Source: Labilithrix sp. (lineage in GTDB: Bacteria > Myxococcota_A > Polyangia > Polyangiales > Polyangiaceae). From it: DNA of 64,000 nucleotides. The stretch is taken from assembly GCA_019637225.1 (NCBI GenBank), contig JAHBWC010000001.1, positions 62,001 through 126,000 on the forward strand, in the 5' to 3' direction. The position numbers were made by a program, and so were the translations under genes. Below are positions 35,067 through 43,918 of this stretch, piece after piece. Each line of letters begins with the position of its first letter. Position 1 is the first letter of the stretch. Under the pieces are notes generated by a model, which saw nothing but the letters and a program-made list of their open reading frames with translations, searched no databases and was not told the origin of the DNA.

Positions 35067-36215
35067 TCAGAGGGGTCGCCAGCGCGTGAAGCCCGCGCGC
35101 TCGGCATCCTCGCTGTTTCGGAACCAGACTTCTGCCCTCGTCATCCGGAAGTAGGGGCTTTCGGCGGTGTGATACAGCATCGACTGCTTGTTCCCCTTGA
35201 TCGTGTAGTCGACCAAAGGAGAAGCGCCGTCCTCGAGCGGCAACGCGGAACCTGGACCGTACGGGCCGTCTGGAATCGACGGTGAGACGCTTTCGGTCGT
35301 GGGGAGCCTGAAGCGAATCGGCAGGTGATCACTGATGCTGCGAAAGCAGGTGTCGCCGGTCGCGTAGCGACGAATGTCGAGTACCTCGGCGGGCGGTATC
35401 GAGGCCAGAGGCTCTCCTGGAGGAACGATGAGATGGTCGATCAAGTTGTCCGTGATCTCGTCGTGTTGGTTGAGCGTCGATCCTCTCCCAACGGTGAGGT
35501 CCTTGAACGTCGGAAGAGCCGCCGCGAGGTCCCTCGGCTTCACGTTGAGATCGCCGACGATGAGCACGGCGGCGTCCCCTGGTCGCGACCTCTTGATGAT
35601 CCGGACGACATCGTCGGGCTTCCCGTCCAAGTCGAGATCGTCGTCGAGCAGCCCGACTTCTCGGCGTGGGAACTGAGGCCCCGACCCGCGGATGGCGTGG
35701 TACGCGGTGAGGAGAAGCTCGCGCGAGAACCCTTGCACCTTTAGACATATCCAGGCGGGCTCACGGAGAAACGCGTCTTCATCGTCCGGCAGATACTTCA
35801 CGGCGTTCCAGCCCGTGCAGTGGGTGGCCACGCCCTTCCGATAGAAGAAGGCGTAGTGCTCCGCGTTCGGGGTAGATGTGTCGGGGCGAGGTCGATCCGC
35901 GACCATCCCGTCCCAGCGAGCGCCGAGCTTCGCAAAAAGCGCGTCGTAGCCTGCGCTCCCTCCCCCTGTCGTCTGCATCACTTCCTGCACGGCTACGACG
36001 TCGCATTGTTCGTCGATGACCTTCGCTGTGCCGTCGAGATCCTTCTCGCGGTGATCGAACAGGTGCCCGAGCCGTCGTATGTTCCAGGCGCAGATCCGCG
36101 CGCCTGCATCCTCGACCCGCGCCGCTTGTCCCGCCGCGGCGGCCGCCTCCTCCTCTTGGGGAGCAGCGCACGCCGTGAAGAGACACATTATCGCGACGCC
36201 GCACTGTCCACGCAT
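35067..36215 (-). CDS. Lipoprotein of endonuclease/exonuclease/phosphatase (DNase I-like) fold
   Basis: 382 residues from ATG 36215 (lipoprotein signal ending MCLFTAC); an ATG at 36278 would add 21 residues. The EEP domain runs from ICAWNIRRLG through VVAVQEVMQ (metal ligand Glu), ELLLTAYHA, VLIVGDLNVKP (Asp, Asn) to SISDHLPIRF (catalytic Asp-His). All catalytic positions of the DNase I-like family are present. Substrate could be extracellular DNA or a phosphoester. An 80-residue extension (YTIKGNKQSMLYH, WFRNSEDAERAGF) is unlike a nuclease and may bind DNA or surface. Probably outer-membrane anchored. Confidence 0.85.
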   Translation of the reverse strand: MRGQCGVAIMCLFTACAAPQEEEAAAAAGQAARVEDAGARICAWNIRRLGHLFDHREKDLDGTAKVIDEQCDVVAVQEVMQTTGGGSAGYDALFAKLGARWDGMVADRPRPDTSTPNAEHYAFFYRKGVATHCTGWNAVKYLPDDEDAFLREPAWICLKVQGFSRELLLTAYHAIRGSGPQFPRREVGLLDDDLDLDGKPDDVVRIIKRSRPGDAAVLIVGDLNVKPRDLAAALPTFKDLTVGRGSTLNQHDEITDNLIDHLIVPPGEPLASIPPAEVLDIRRYATGDTCFRSISDHLPIRFRLPTTESVSPSIPDGPYGPGSALPLEDGASPLVDYTIKGNKQSMLYHTAESPYFRMTRAEVWFRNSEDAERAGFTRWRPL

Positions 36216-36443
36216 TCGATCGGGAGCTCCAAGGAGGTGGGTCGAGTCAGTGCGGAGATGAACCTCCACACTGGGCATATCCCCTTGGGATGTTGTGCAC
36301 CATCGGTCAAATGAAATTGCGTAACGGTACGTTGTCTGTCTGGCAACGAGTCGGAATGGCGCGTCGTTTCACGGCCAACACCGACATCCTTCGGTTCGTC
36401 TCCAAAGCGTCAAACGGAGATCACGCCACTCGTCGTCAGCGGG

Positions 36444-38321
36444 TCAAGATTCGCTCCGCGCCGGCAGGACGATCTCGACGCGCGTGCCCGTGGATGCGTT
36501 TGCGCTTTGAATTTGTATCGTGCCCCCGTGGGCGTCGACGATCTGCTTGCAGAGATAGAGGCCGAGCCCTGCCCCCGGCGGTTTGCGCGCCGAGCTCGGT
36601 TGCACGTGCTCCACCCGAAAGAACTTCTCGAACACGGCCGCTTGAAGATCCTCTGGGATCCCTGGTCCGGTGTCGGCCACGATGATTCGTACCGTCTCGT
36701 TGCGGCCGGCGTCACCGTCGGCGCCATCGCGTACTTCCAGTGAGACGGTGCCACCCTGCGGGGTGTACTTCACCGCGTTGGTGAGGACATTCGAGAGAAC
36801 GGTCTCGATCCGTAGCGCGTCGATGGTCGCCGATCTCGCAGTCTCACCCATCTTCACCGTGAACGAGAGACCTGCATCTTCGCAGCGGCTCCGGAACCGA
36901 TGGACGAGGGGCTCGATCACGGTTCGGAGATCTGTCTCTTCAAGCGACAGTTTGAGCTGCCCAGCTTCGATGCGCGTGACGTCGAGGAACCGCTCCGTCA
37001 GCGTCGCAAGCTCTTCGCACCCCTGTAGCGCTGTATCGAGCATCTCTCGCTGCTTTTGCGGCAATCCTACGAGAGTCTCTCCGAGAAGCAGGAGGTTCAT
37101 GCGGATGGCCGTGAGAGGGGTCTTCAGTTCGTGCGAGGCGACGGCGACCACCTCGCTTCGCAGCTCGTCGAGCCGTGCGAACTCGGTCACGTCGTAGAGC
37201 ACGAGGACCGCACCGAAGCCGTCGCCGCCCGGATCGGCCACCGCTACCGCAAGGGGTAGTACTCGCTGCTCCGTCCCATCCAAGCTGGCGACGAAGGCGT
37301 GCGTCAGATCGGGTCGCGGTCGTTCGGTTCGTCCGTCCAGCGCTCCGGCGAGCTCACGACGCGCTGGATCAGGGAGAGGGAGAGTCTCCCATGATCCGGG
37401 GCGCTCATCCTGCTCGGCCCGTCTGAGGAGTGTGCGCGCTGGACGGTTCATCGCGTCGACGCCGCCCTCGGGGTTCACGAGGATCACGGCGTCTGGCAGC
37501 GCCTCCAACGTCGCCTCGAGATTCTTCTTCGCTCGAAGGACTTCACCCAGGTTCGAGCGTCGAAACTCGTCCAGGGCCTCCGCCATCCGATTGAAGCCCG
37601 CTCCGAGACGTCCGAGCTCGTCCTCGGATGCGACGCTGACGCGACCGCCGAACTCCCCGCGAGCGATGGCCTCCACACTCCTGGTGAGTGCGAGGACGGG
37701 CCTGACCACGGTTCGCGTCAGGTGACGCGCGACGGCCAAGGAGATAAGGAGTGCAATGAACGCCACGAAAGCAACGATGAACGTGGCCCGAGATGCTTCG
37801 TCGCGTGCTCGTTCTCCTGCACCTTGCATCTCCCGAAAGTTCACCTCGCGAATGGCCCCGCACTCGGCCACGGCTTTCCGGAGCAGCGGGTTCACCGACT
37901 GGTGGTATCGGACCAGGGCGGTCGGCGGATCGTCGGCGCGCAGGAGATCGTCCGTCGCCGCGCGGTACGCGTCGACGTAGCTTCGGAGCTGTCGCCCCGC
38001 CTCGAGCTCCTCGTTGCCGACGAGGATTGGCTGAAGCAATCCGTAGACGCTGTCGAACTGACGGCGTTGCGAAGTGAGCGACGGCATTCCGTCGGTGGTC
38101 CGCTCCACCATCGCCCGGAGCAGTTCGTCGTCCTCCCGCTCGAGTAGCGTCGCTGCGCGCGTCGTAAGGTCGAGCGTTGCTTGGCTATCGTGGAGCGTGT
38201 TGCCCACGACGATGCTCAGTCGTGCGAAGGTGTAAACGCCGAAGATCCCGCACGCGACCGTCGAAAGGACGAGGACCGCGCTGGAGAGCAGGTACTTCGT
38301 CGAGAGTCGTCGAACGGTCAT
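36444..38321 (-). CDS. Membrane sensor histidine kinase, KinB-like
   Basis: 625 residues from ATG 38321 (a TTG overlapping the regulator stop at 38357 is possible). Membrane helices near 10-35 and 180-205 enclose a helical periplasmic sensor; HAMP about 205-260 (VRPVLALTRSVEAIARGEF); a PAS-like domain about 280-385; HisKA with the phosphorylated His397 in SHELKTPL; HATPase with NVLTNAVKY (N box), DTGPGIP and GAGLGLYLCK. It follows the NtrC-type regulator gene in one unit, the arrangement of KinB-AlgB. The signal is unknown; the periplasmic four-helix sensor suggests envelope stress. Confidence 0.92.
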   Translation of the reverse strand: MTVRRLSTKYLLSSAVLVLSTVACGIFGVYTFARLSIVVGNTLHDSQATLDLTTRAATLLEREDDELLRAMVERTTDGMPSLTSQRRQFDSVYGLLQPILVGNEELEAGRQLRSYVDAYRAATDDLLRADDPPTALVRYHQSVNPLLRKAVAECGAIREVNFREMQGAGERARDEASRATFIVAFVAFIALLISLAVARHLTRTVVRPVLALTRSVEAIARGEFGGRVSVASEDELGRLGAGFNRMAEALDEFRRSNLGEVLRAKKNLEATLEALPDAVILVNPEGGVDAMNRPARTLLRRAEQDERPGSWETLPLPDPARRELAGALDGRTERPRPDLTHAFVASLDGTEQRVLPLAVAVADPGGDGFGAVLVLYDVTEFARLDELRSEVVAVASHELKTPLTAIRMNLLLLGETLVGLPQKQREMLDTALQGCEELATLTERFLDVTRIEAGQLKLSLEETDLRTVIEPLVHRFRSRCEDAGLSFTVKMGETARSATIDALRIETVLSNVLTNAVKYTPQGGTVSLEVRDGADGDAGRNETVRIIVADTGPGIPEDLQAAVFEKFFRVEHVQPSSARKPPGAGLGLYLCKQIVDAHGGTIQIQSANASTGTRVEIVLPARSES

Positions 38322-38353
38322 GACGTCGGCATGTACGCGTCGTTCCCGCCACG

Positions 38354-39796
38354 TCAAGCCAGACGATAGCGCTTCCGCTTTCTGTGCAGTGTCGTGATGT
38401 CGATGCCAAGGGTCTTCGCGGCGGCCTCGAACGTAGGCGCTCGCGCAATGAGCCTCGCGATGTGCTCACGTTCGAGCTCTTCGAGCGAGACGTCCGCGCC
38501 GATTTCGATCGGACCGGAGCGCCGACCTGAAGGCGCGCTCTGTCGTGCGAGGATCTCGTGCACGTCTCCCTCCGGCAATCCGAGGTCCTCGGGAAGGAGG
38601 AGGCCTGCAGGGGCGAGCGTCACCGCGCGCTCGATCGCGTTGCGAAGCTGGCGAAGGTTCCCCGGCCACGCGTACTCGGTCACAACGGACTCCGTGTCGG
38701 CGCGGAAAGTGAGCCCCGTACGCCCGTGGCTTCGCTCGAAGAACCGCAGAAAGTGGAGCGCGATCGGCAAGACGTCTTCTCGTCGCTCCCGGAGCGACGG
38801 CAAGGTCAGCGTGATGACGTTCAGCCGGAAGAGGAGGTCCTCGCGAAAGCGGCCGCTTCGTACCTCGTCCTCGAGCGGTCGGTTCGTCGCGGCCACGAGC
38901 CGAACGTCGGCGTGACGTTCGCGGCTCTCGCCGAGGCGTTCGTACGTACGGTCGTTCAAAAATCGGAGGAGGCGCGCCTGCGCGTCGGTCCCCAGATCCC
39001 CGACTTCATCAAGGAACAGGGTCCCTCCCTGAGCCTCTTCCACCTTGCCTGCTGCGTCGCTGATCGCGCCCGTGAACGCCCCCTTGCGATGGCCGAAGAG
39101 CGTACTCGTCATGAGATCCCCGGCGAGCGTTGGGCAGTGGACCGTCACGAACGGGCCCGCCTTCCGCTTGCCGCTGCCATGAATCCAACGAGCAAGGACA
39201 TTCTTCCCCGTACCGCTCTCGCCCCGCAGCAGGATCACGGACTCCGCGGAGGCGGCGCGCGAGGCCGTCTCGAGGAAGGACCGGTAGCGCGCACTCCTTG
39301 ATTCAAACCCGTGAGTCTCCATCCCGGCGTCAACGCGTTCCCGCAGCCGCGCATGCTCGGCCTGGAGACGTTGGGCTTCGACGATACGTCGCGCGGCCTG
39401 ACGTACCTGCTCGGGCGTGAAGGGTTTCGGCAAGTAGTCGGACGCGCCGAGCTTCATTGCCTGGACGGCGGTCTCGAAGCTCGCGTACGCCGTGACCACG
39501 ACGACGCCTACCCCCGGTCGCCGCCGCAGGATGTCGGGCAGCACATCGAGCCCCGACTTTGATCCGAGCCAGAGGTCGAGAAAGACCACGTCGAAGGTGG
39601 AGCGCTCAAGCGCCTCGAGTGCGGCCTCCGCCGTAGCGACGCCGAGAACACGCGCCCCTTCGACCTCGAGACAAAGACGCAGAGATTGCCTCACCGCTGC
39701 GTCGTCGTCGATGACGAGCGAAGACCACGATTCTGCGGTGACTTCCGTACGCACCGGCGCAGTGTCCCGCTCACAGTTCGGGGACGCAAGGCTCAT
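38354..39796 (-). CDS. Sigma54-dependent response regulator, NtrC/AlgB-like
   Basis: 480 residues, GAGGAATCGAAGC before ATG. Receiver domain 25-140 with phospho-acceptor Asp74 (FLDLWLG), acidic DDD at 30-32 and Lys124 in KPF. AAA+ domain 165-400 with Walker A GESGTGKN (192-199), the sigma54-contact loop GAFTGA (239-244) and Walker [14 protein letters not shown]-terminal Fis-type helix-turn-helix (FEAAAKTLGIDITTLHRKRKRY). Activates sigma54 promoters when phosphorylated by the adjacent kinase. Best candidate to bind the 13-bp palindromes of this window; a half-box lies in its own upstream region. Confidence 0.95.
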   Translation of the reverse strand: MSLASPNCERDTAPVRTEVTAESWSSLVIDDDAAVRQSLRLCLEVEGARVLGVATAEAALEALERSTFDVVFLDLWLGSKSGLDVLPDILRRRPGVGVVVVTAYASFETAVQAMKLGASDYLPKPFTPEQVRQAARRIVEAQRLQAEHARLRERVDAGMETHGFESRSARYRSFLETASRAASAESVILLRGESGTGKNVLARWIHGSGKRKAGPFVTVHCPTLAGDLMTSTLFGHRKGAFTGAISDAAGKVEEAQGGTLFLDEVGDLGTDAQARLLRFLNDRTYERLGESRERHADVRLVAATNRPLEDEVRSGRFREDLLFRLNVITLTLPSLRERREDVLPIALHFLRFFERSHGRTGLTFRADTESVVTEYAWPGNLRQLRNAIERAVTLAPAGLLLPEDLGLPEGDVHEILARQSAPSGRRSGPIEIGADVSLEELEREHIARLIARAPTFEAAAKTLGIDITTLHRKRKRYRLA

Positions 39797-40157
39797 GCTT
39801 CGATTCCTCGTGACCGGCGAAACCCGCCGCTTGCGCGACGACCGGCAGGCAGGCCAGTGGCGGCAACGGTCCCCGGGGCCGCCTCATCATTACGATGCGG
39901 AGGGCCTCGCAGTCCAGCGTCGATGAGGGGGGGCCACAGACTGGCGCGTCTGTCGGCGGTGGAAGCGCGACCGCTCTCGGAGGACATGCTCGTCATGGCG
40001 ATTCACGTCCCCTCGCGCCACCCCACAACCGCATCCTGCCAAGACAACGCCGACGTGAAGTTTGCGCGGACTTCGCCCGCAGCGACGACATCCAGGCAAA
40101 ATGCACCCTCTCATTGAGCACTTGGTCGCGTAGCGCACCGCAAAGTGCCCGCACGTC
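39797..40157. promoter_or_regulatory. Intergenic region between two divergent sigma54 activators
   Basis: 361 bases without a gene. It holds an imperfect palindromic box TGGCGATTCACGT at 39996-40008 (left half conserved) and a hairpin element at 39882-39928 that recurs near 43.1 kb. No sigma54 promoter with proper spacing was found; TGGTCCTGGATTTTGCA near 40158 has one base too many between GG and GC. Confidence 0.4.
39882..39928. repeat. Hairpin element copy 1
   Basis: Outer arms CCTCATC/GATGAGG and an inner stem CGATGCGG/CAGCGTCG around a 14-base loop. A second copy with the same loop length and the shared loop pattern AGGGC-N3-GCAGTC is at 43100-43129. On the minus strand the two also read as similar peptides (LDCEALRIV, LDCRALSIV), so a duplicated coding fragment is an alternative. 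Confidence 0.4.
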
Positions 40158-41579
40158 GTGGTCCTGGATTTTGCAGGGGCCTGCGGACCCCAAGTGCGAG
40201 CCGCTCGACTCTCCTCGTGGCCATGCACGGCGCTCGTTATCGATCCCGATCCCGGGAAGCGCCATGCGCTCCGTCTCGCGCTCGAAGCGGCCGGGGAGAC
40301 GATCGTCGGCGTCAGCTCGATCGACGCCGCGCTCGACGAGCTCGGACGTAGAGGCTTCGACGTGGTCTTCTTGGAGGAGTCGCTGACAAGTGAGACAGAG
40401 GGAATGGCGACGCTCCTCCGTCAAAGCCCCGACCATGCGATCGTCGTCATGGCGCGCGCGCCGAGCATCGCCAGCGCCGTCGACTCCATCAGGCGCGGCG
40501 CCATCGACTACGTCACCGATGCCCCTGCTGAGCTCCGACGCGCTGCACAGCGGATCCTCGAGTCCGCTCGCAATCGCGCCCAGGCCGCGCTTCTGCGAGG
40601 CGAGCGAAACGAGCTCGGTCTGGAGCCCTTCCACTTCGAGTCGCGAAATGGAACGTGCGCGACGTTTCTCGAGCAGGCGGCGAGAGCCGCGCTCGGCGAG
40701 TCAGCGGTGCTTCTGCGCGGAGAGAGCGGCACCGGCAAGAACGTCTACGCGAGATGGCTTCACCGCGAGAGCCGGCGAGCGCATCGGCCATTCGTGACGG
40801 TGCACTGTCCGGCGCTGGGCGGCGATCTCATGACGAGCGTCCTCTTCGGTCATTGTCGCGGTGCCTTCACGGGGGCGATCGCCGATCGTGCAGGCAGCGT
40901 CGAGCACGCGGAGGGAGGCGTCCTGTTCCTGGACGAGGTTGGTGACCTCGTTGCCGATGCACAGGCCCGACTACTGAGGTTTCTGAACGACCGATCGTAC
41001 GAACGCCTCGGAGAAAATCGCGAGCGCACTGCCGACGTGCGTGTCATCGCTGCGACGAATCGCGAACTCGAGACGGCCGTGGCCGCAGGCCGCTTCCGAG
41101 AGGATCTCTTTTATCGATTGAACGTAATCAGCCTCACGGTGCCACCCTTGCGCGAGCGGCGTGAGGATCTCCTTCCGCTCGCGCGTCACTTCATACGCTT
41201 GTTCACGCAGGTGCAAGGTCGCTCCGATATCGAGCTCGCCCTGGAGACGGAGCGTCTGATCTCCCAGTACGACTGGCCGGGCAACATTCGCGAGCTCCGC
41301 AACGCGATGGACCGCGCGATCGTGCTCGCCCCCTTGAGCACCATCGAACCGCGCGATCTGGGGATCGACCCTAAGGTCGTCGCCAGCGTGCTCGGCGAGA
41401 CGTACGCGCGCGAAGAGAGCACGGTGGCCGTCGGAGCCGATATCTCACTCGAGGCGCTCGAGAGGGAGCACATCGCCAGTGTCGTCGCGCGTGCACCGAC
41501 GCTCGAAGCGGCTGCACGCACGCTCGGAATCAACCCGACCACCTTGCAGCGCAAGCGCAAGCGCTACGGTCTCGTCTGA
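40158..41579 (+). CDS. NtrC-like sigma54 activator with degenerate receiver
   Basis: 473 residues (GTG 40158; GTG 40194 also possible). Domain order as in the neighbour at 38354 and clearly a paralogue. In the receiver-like part the phospho-acceptor is Glu73 (FLEESLT) instead of Asp, the acidic pair is broken (IDPDP), and the KPF signature is absent (TDAPAE). The AAA+ domain is intact: [14 protein letters not shown] (235-240), [13 protein letters not shown] finger region. Fis-type HTH at the end ([25 protein letters not shown] in parts), nearly identical in the recognition helix to its paralogue, so both may bind the same sites. The Glu suggests a permanently active or differently controlled form. 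Confidence 0.92.
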   Translation: MVLDFAGACGPQVRAARLSSWPCTALVIDPDPGKRHALRLALEAAGETIVGVSSIDAALDELGRRGFDVVFLEESLTSETEGMATLLRQSPDHAIVVMARAPSIASAVDSIRRGAIDYVTDAPAELRRAAQRILESARNRAQAALLRGERNELGLEPFHFESRNGTCATFLEQAARAALGESAVLLRGESGTGKNVYARWLHRESRRAHRPFVTVHCPALGGDLMTSVLFGHCRGAFTGAIADRAGSVEHAEGGVLFLDEVGDLVADAQARLLRFLNDRSYERLGENRERTADVRVIAATNRELETAVAAGRFREDLFYRLNVISLTVPPLRERREDLLPLARHFIRLFTQVQGRSDIELALETERLISQYDWPGNIRELRNAMDRAIVLAPLSTIEPRDLGIDPKVVASVLGETYAREESTVAVGADISLEALEREHIASVVARAPTLEAAARTLGINPTTLQRKRKRYGLV

Positions 41580-41955
41580 CGCCGGAGAATTCTGGTGGAA
41601 GCCGACCGCCTCGAGCGCGAAGGTGTGCTGGACGTTCCCTTGCGGCAGCGTGCGCGGTGACGTAGGTGTTCGGGCTCGAGCCCCCGGTCATGGCCGCCGC
41701 CAAAGTCAAGAACGGCAGCCTCGAGCAAGTACAACCCGCGCCAAGCTCACGCCCAAGGGCGTTGTCTTCTGACCCGTACGCGGCGGCTCCGCTGCGGGGC
41801 TCGGCGGAGTCGTTGTCCATTCGATGAAGGCCTCGGCCCCCGGTGGCGACGGCGAGATCGAGCTTCCCGCGCAGGAAGTTCACCTTCAGGTCGGCGCCGA
41901 TCTCAGTGATGCTCCCGATGCGCGCGCCGACGTCGACGCGATCGATGAGGCGCAC
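41580..41955 (-). pseudogene. Remnant of an outer membrane beta-barrel gene
   Basis: Minus-strand fragments in different frames read like barrel strands: RVDVGARIGSITEIGADLKV and FLRGKLDLAVATG near 41840-41950, AEAFIEWTTTPPS after a shift near 41830, and QHTFALEAVGFHQNSPA near 41585-41635. No single frame carries all three. I infer a decayed gene with at least two frameshifts and no clear start. Low confidence because the pieces are short. Confidence 0.35.
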
Positions 41956-41979
41956 GCGAGGCCCACGTAGGCGGCACGG

Positions 41980-42213
41980 TCAGCGCGCCGGTGGCCGTCG
42001 ACGACGTCTCGCGATGTAGACCACGATCGCGAGCGCGCTGAGAGCGAGCACGAGACGTATCGGACTGCGTGAAAGGGAGGCGTCACATCCGCTCAGGAGC
42101 CGTTGTCCAAGCTGATTGCGCATTCGCACGCCCGCAGTCTCTCGCACCGTGCAAACTGCCACGACAAGCATCGCGATCGCGGTCGCGGTCTTCAGGATTC
42201 TCTTGGTGTGCAT
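41980..42213 (-). CDS. Small secreted/membrane protein with C-terminal anchor, sigma54-driven
   Basis: 77 residues from ATG 42213. N-terminal signal (KRILKTATAIAMLVVAVC), a short middle with LLSGCD, and a C-terminal membrane helix followed by RRRRRPPAR, a layout like a minimal MYXO-CTERM protein. A near-consensus sigma54 promoter ends 48 bases upstream, with a palindromic box just above it, which strongly supports the gene despite its size. Function unknown. Confidence 0.6.
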   Translation of the reverse strand: MHTKRILKTATAIAMLVVAVCTVRETAGVRMRNQLGQRLLSGCDASLSRSPIRLVLALSALAIVVYIARRRRRPPAR

Positions 42214-42260
42214 GCGCAGATGACCGTCGAATCGGCGTGCCGATAGACACGCGCGGGTCT

Positions 42261-42276
42261 CGCAAGTGTCAGGCCA
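42261..42276 (-). promoter_or_regulatory. Sigma54 promoter of small anchored protein
   Basis: Minus-strand TGGCCTGACACTTGCG keeps TGGC, the TTGC element and GG-N10-GC spacing. Predicted start near 42250 gives a 37-base leader to ATG 42213. Confidence 0.65.
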
Positions 42277-42282
42277 ACGTCG

Positions 42283-42295
42283 TTGCGAACTGCCA
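42283..42295. promoter_or_regulatory. Palindromic box above sigma54 promoter
   Basis: TTGCGAACTGCCA (minus strand TGGCAGTTCGCAA), one mismatch from the family consensus, only 7 bases upstream of the -24 element. Confidence 0.5.
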
Positions 42296-42610
42296 ACTGA
42301 TCTGACGAACGCGGCCCGACCGAGCGACCAGCGCATTGGGGGCACACGCCGTGCACCGACCGCGCGACGAGCCGCGGCCCTTCCGGCCGAGAAAGCAGAA
42401 CGCACCAAGAGGACCGGTTCGCCGGGGCATTCGTAGCTGTCGTCGGCGCCATCGCAGCGTCAGGGGTTCTAACGTGCCCGGTAGGCAAGCAACTCGCTCG
42501 CCGAGGAATCGCCGTCAGCGAAGAAGAAGCCGCCGCGTGGACGCACCGTGAACGTGAACGAGAACGGCATCGGGAGCTGCGCATGGGGTGAGCTTCTCTT
42601 CGGGACGGTT
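42296..42610. other. Intergenic stretch without recognised gene
   Basis: Short overlapping frames exist on both strands here but none has a ribosome-binding site, protein-like composition or recognisable motif. I see nothing beyond the promoter and box at its left edge. Confidence 0.5.
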
Positions 42611-43027
42611 CTACGTCTCGTCGCGTTCGTCGTTCGCACGCTCGGCCGCGCGCATGGAGGCGAGCGCGTCCAATTGCCCGACGACGCGTTGAAGCTCGGC
42701 AACGACGCCAAGGGTGTGCACGACGAGTCCCCGCATGCGGTGCGCGTGATACCTCAGCGCGTCGTCACTCAGGCCGCCGTGGATCTCCCCGACCATCTCG
42801 AACGACTGCTCCCCGATGGTCTCGAGGAGCTCCGCCTGCTCGGTCGCGCGTTCCGAGCACCGTGTGATGTGTGCGCGAATCGCGTCTGAGATCTCGATTG
42901 CGAACTTGGACGGGGTCGCGTCGTCCGCATTCCCGGGTTGCGGTTGCTCCGAGGTGCCGGTGCGGGCACCTCGCGAACGGATGGAGGAGCGCTCTGACGC
43001 CGCGCGGGCGCGTGATAGGTTGTTCAT
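42611..43027 (-). CDS. Hypothetical helical protein
   Basis: 138 residues from ATG 43027 (GAGG 7 bases upstream; an ATG at 43057 adds 10). A disordered Arg/Ser-rich start is followed by a long helical region with heptad-like spacing (FAIEISDAIRAHITRCSERA, QAELLETIGEQSFEMVGEI, VVHTLGVVAELQRVVGQLDAL in separate helices). It may be a coiled-coil protein. A weak sigma54-like match (TGGCCAACCCCGTGCG, minus strand 43056-43041) lies directly before it but would leave almost no leader. No family recognised. Confidence 0.6.
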   Translation of the reverse strand: MNNLSRARAASERSSIRSRGARTGTSEQPQPGNADDATPSKFAIEISDAIRAHITRCSERATEQAELLETIGEQSFEMVGEIHGGLSDDALRYHAHRMRGLVVHTLGVVAELQRVVGQLDALASMRAAERANDERDET

Positions 43028-43099
43028 CGTCGACCTCGGTCGCACGGGGTTGGCCACGGGTCCGGCGGTTGCACCCGCGCGGACCCACTTGCATCCCTA

Positions 43100-43129
43100 C
43101 GATGCTGAGGGCGCGGCAGTCCAGCATCG
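43100..43129. repeat. Hairpin element copy 2
   Basis: Perfect 8-bp stem CGATGCTG/CAGCATCG with a 14-base loop; same loop length and flanking TA-CGATGC as the copy at 39882-39928, with stem changes. It sits upstream of the hypothetical gene at 42611 on the opposite strand. Confidence 0.45.
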
Positions 43130-43428
43130 CATCGGAGAGGGCCGCGGACCTGGGCCCGAGCTTGTCAATCGGCGTGGGCAGTTCACGTGCGGTCGCCGCC
43201 TTCTCGGCGACGGCGCTCGGCCCGCTCGCGTCTCGCCGTGACGAGGCTCTCGAACGCCCATCGAAGCCAGTCGCCGAACGTCCTTGGAAACCAACACCAC
43301 ATCACGTCCCTCCCTGCGTGATGGCCAGACGACGCGGATGCGAGCGAGAGGCCGGAAGAGCCGGCCGGCGTACGGCGCCTCCTCCGGGGGCAGAGGTCAA
43401 CGCCACACGCGGGCCGACAGATCACCAT

Positions 43429-43444
43429 ACGACGCTAGCGTCGT
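43429..43444. promoter_or_regulatory. 16-bp perfect palindrome, probable operator of XRE gene
   Basis: ACGACGCTAGCGTCGT reads the same on both strands and lies 39 bases before the XRE-type gene at 43483, a natural place for autorepression. Confidence 0.5.
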
Positions 43445-43482
43445 GGTCCACAAGTCGCGACGCCCGTAGAGGTCGGCAAGCG

Positions 43483-43773
43483 ATGCGACGACGTCGGACC
43501 GACCGAGCCGACCAATACGAGAGCCGGGCTTACAAGGAGCTCCAGCGCCGTCTCGCCGCCAATGTGTATCGATTTCGCGAAGAGCGCGGCTGGAGCCAGG
43601 AAGAGGCTGCTCACCAAAGCGGGATGTCGACGCGCCTCCTCCAGCGAGTCGAGGCCGAGGAGGTGAACATCACCCTTACAACCTTGGCTCGGCTCTGCGA
43701 GGGATTTGGGGCGGACGTCCTGCGCCTCTTCGCATCCCGTCGCGCGTCCGGGAGGCGGCGGTCCGCCGGCTAG
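43483..43773 (+). CDS. XRE-family regulator
   Basis: 96 residues. After a basic start (MRRRRTDRADQY) comes a C1-type helix-turn-helix at about 18-78: LAANVYRFREERGWSQEEAA, HQSGMSTRLLQRVEAEEVN and LTTLARLCEGFGADVLRL. Ends with a basic tail. It stands 145 bases before the five-gene SIS-HAD/PRTase operon in the same direction and has a perfect palindrome upstream. It is a likely repressor of itself and possibly of that operon, which would fit a conflict or stress system kept silent. Confidence 0.8.
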   Translation: MRRRRTDRADQYESRAYKELQRRLAANVYRFREERGWSQEEAAHQSGMSTRLLQRVEAEEVNITLTTLARLCEGFGADVLRLFASRRASGRRRSAG

Positions 43774-43918
43774 CGCGTCGAACGGCGTGCTTCGTCCCGC
43801 GCGCGAGCGCTCTCTTCAAAGGAGGCGCTCGAACGCCTCACGCGAACGCCGCCGCACACGTCGAGCGCAACGTCGGGCGTCCGGGGCGGCGGCGTGGCGT
43901 GATACCTTGAAGCGGACG

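Noticed and set aside
40158..40180. Sigma54-like TGGTCCTGGATTTTGCA
   Set aside because: Spacing between GG and GC is 11, not 10, and it overlaps the start of the activator gene.
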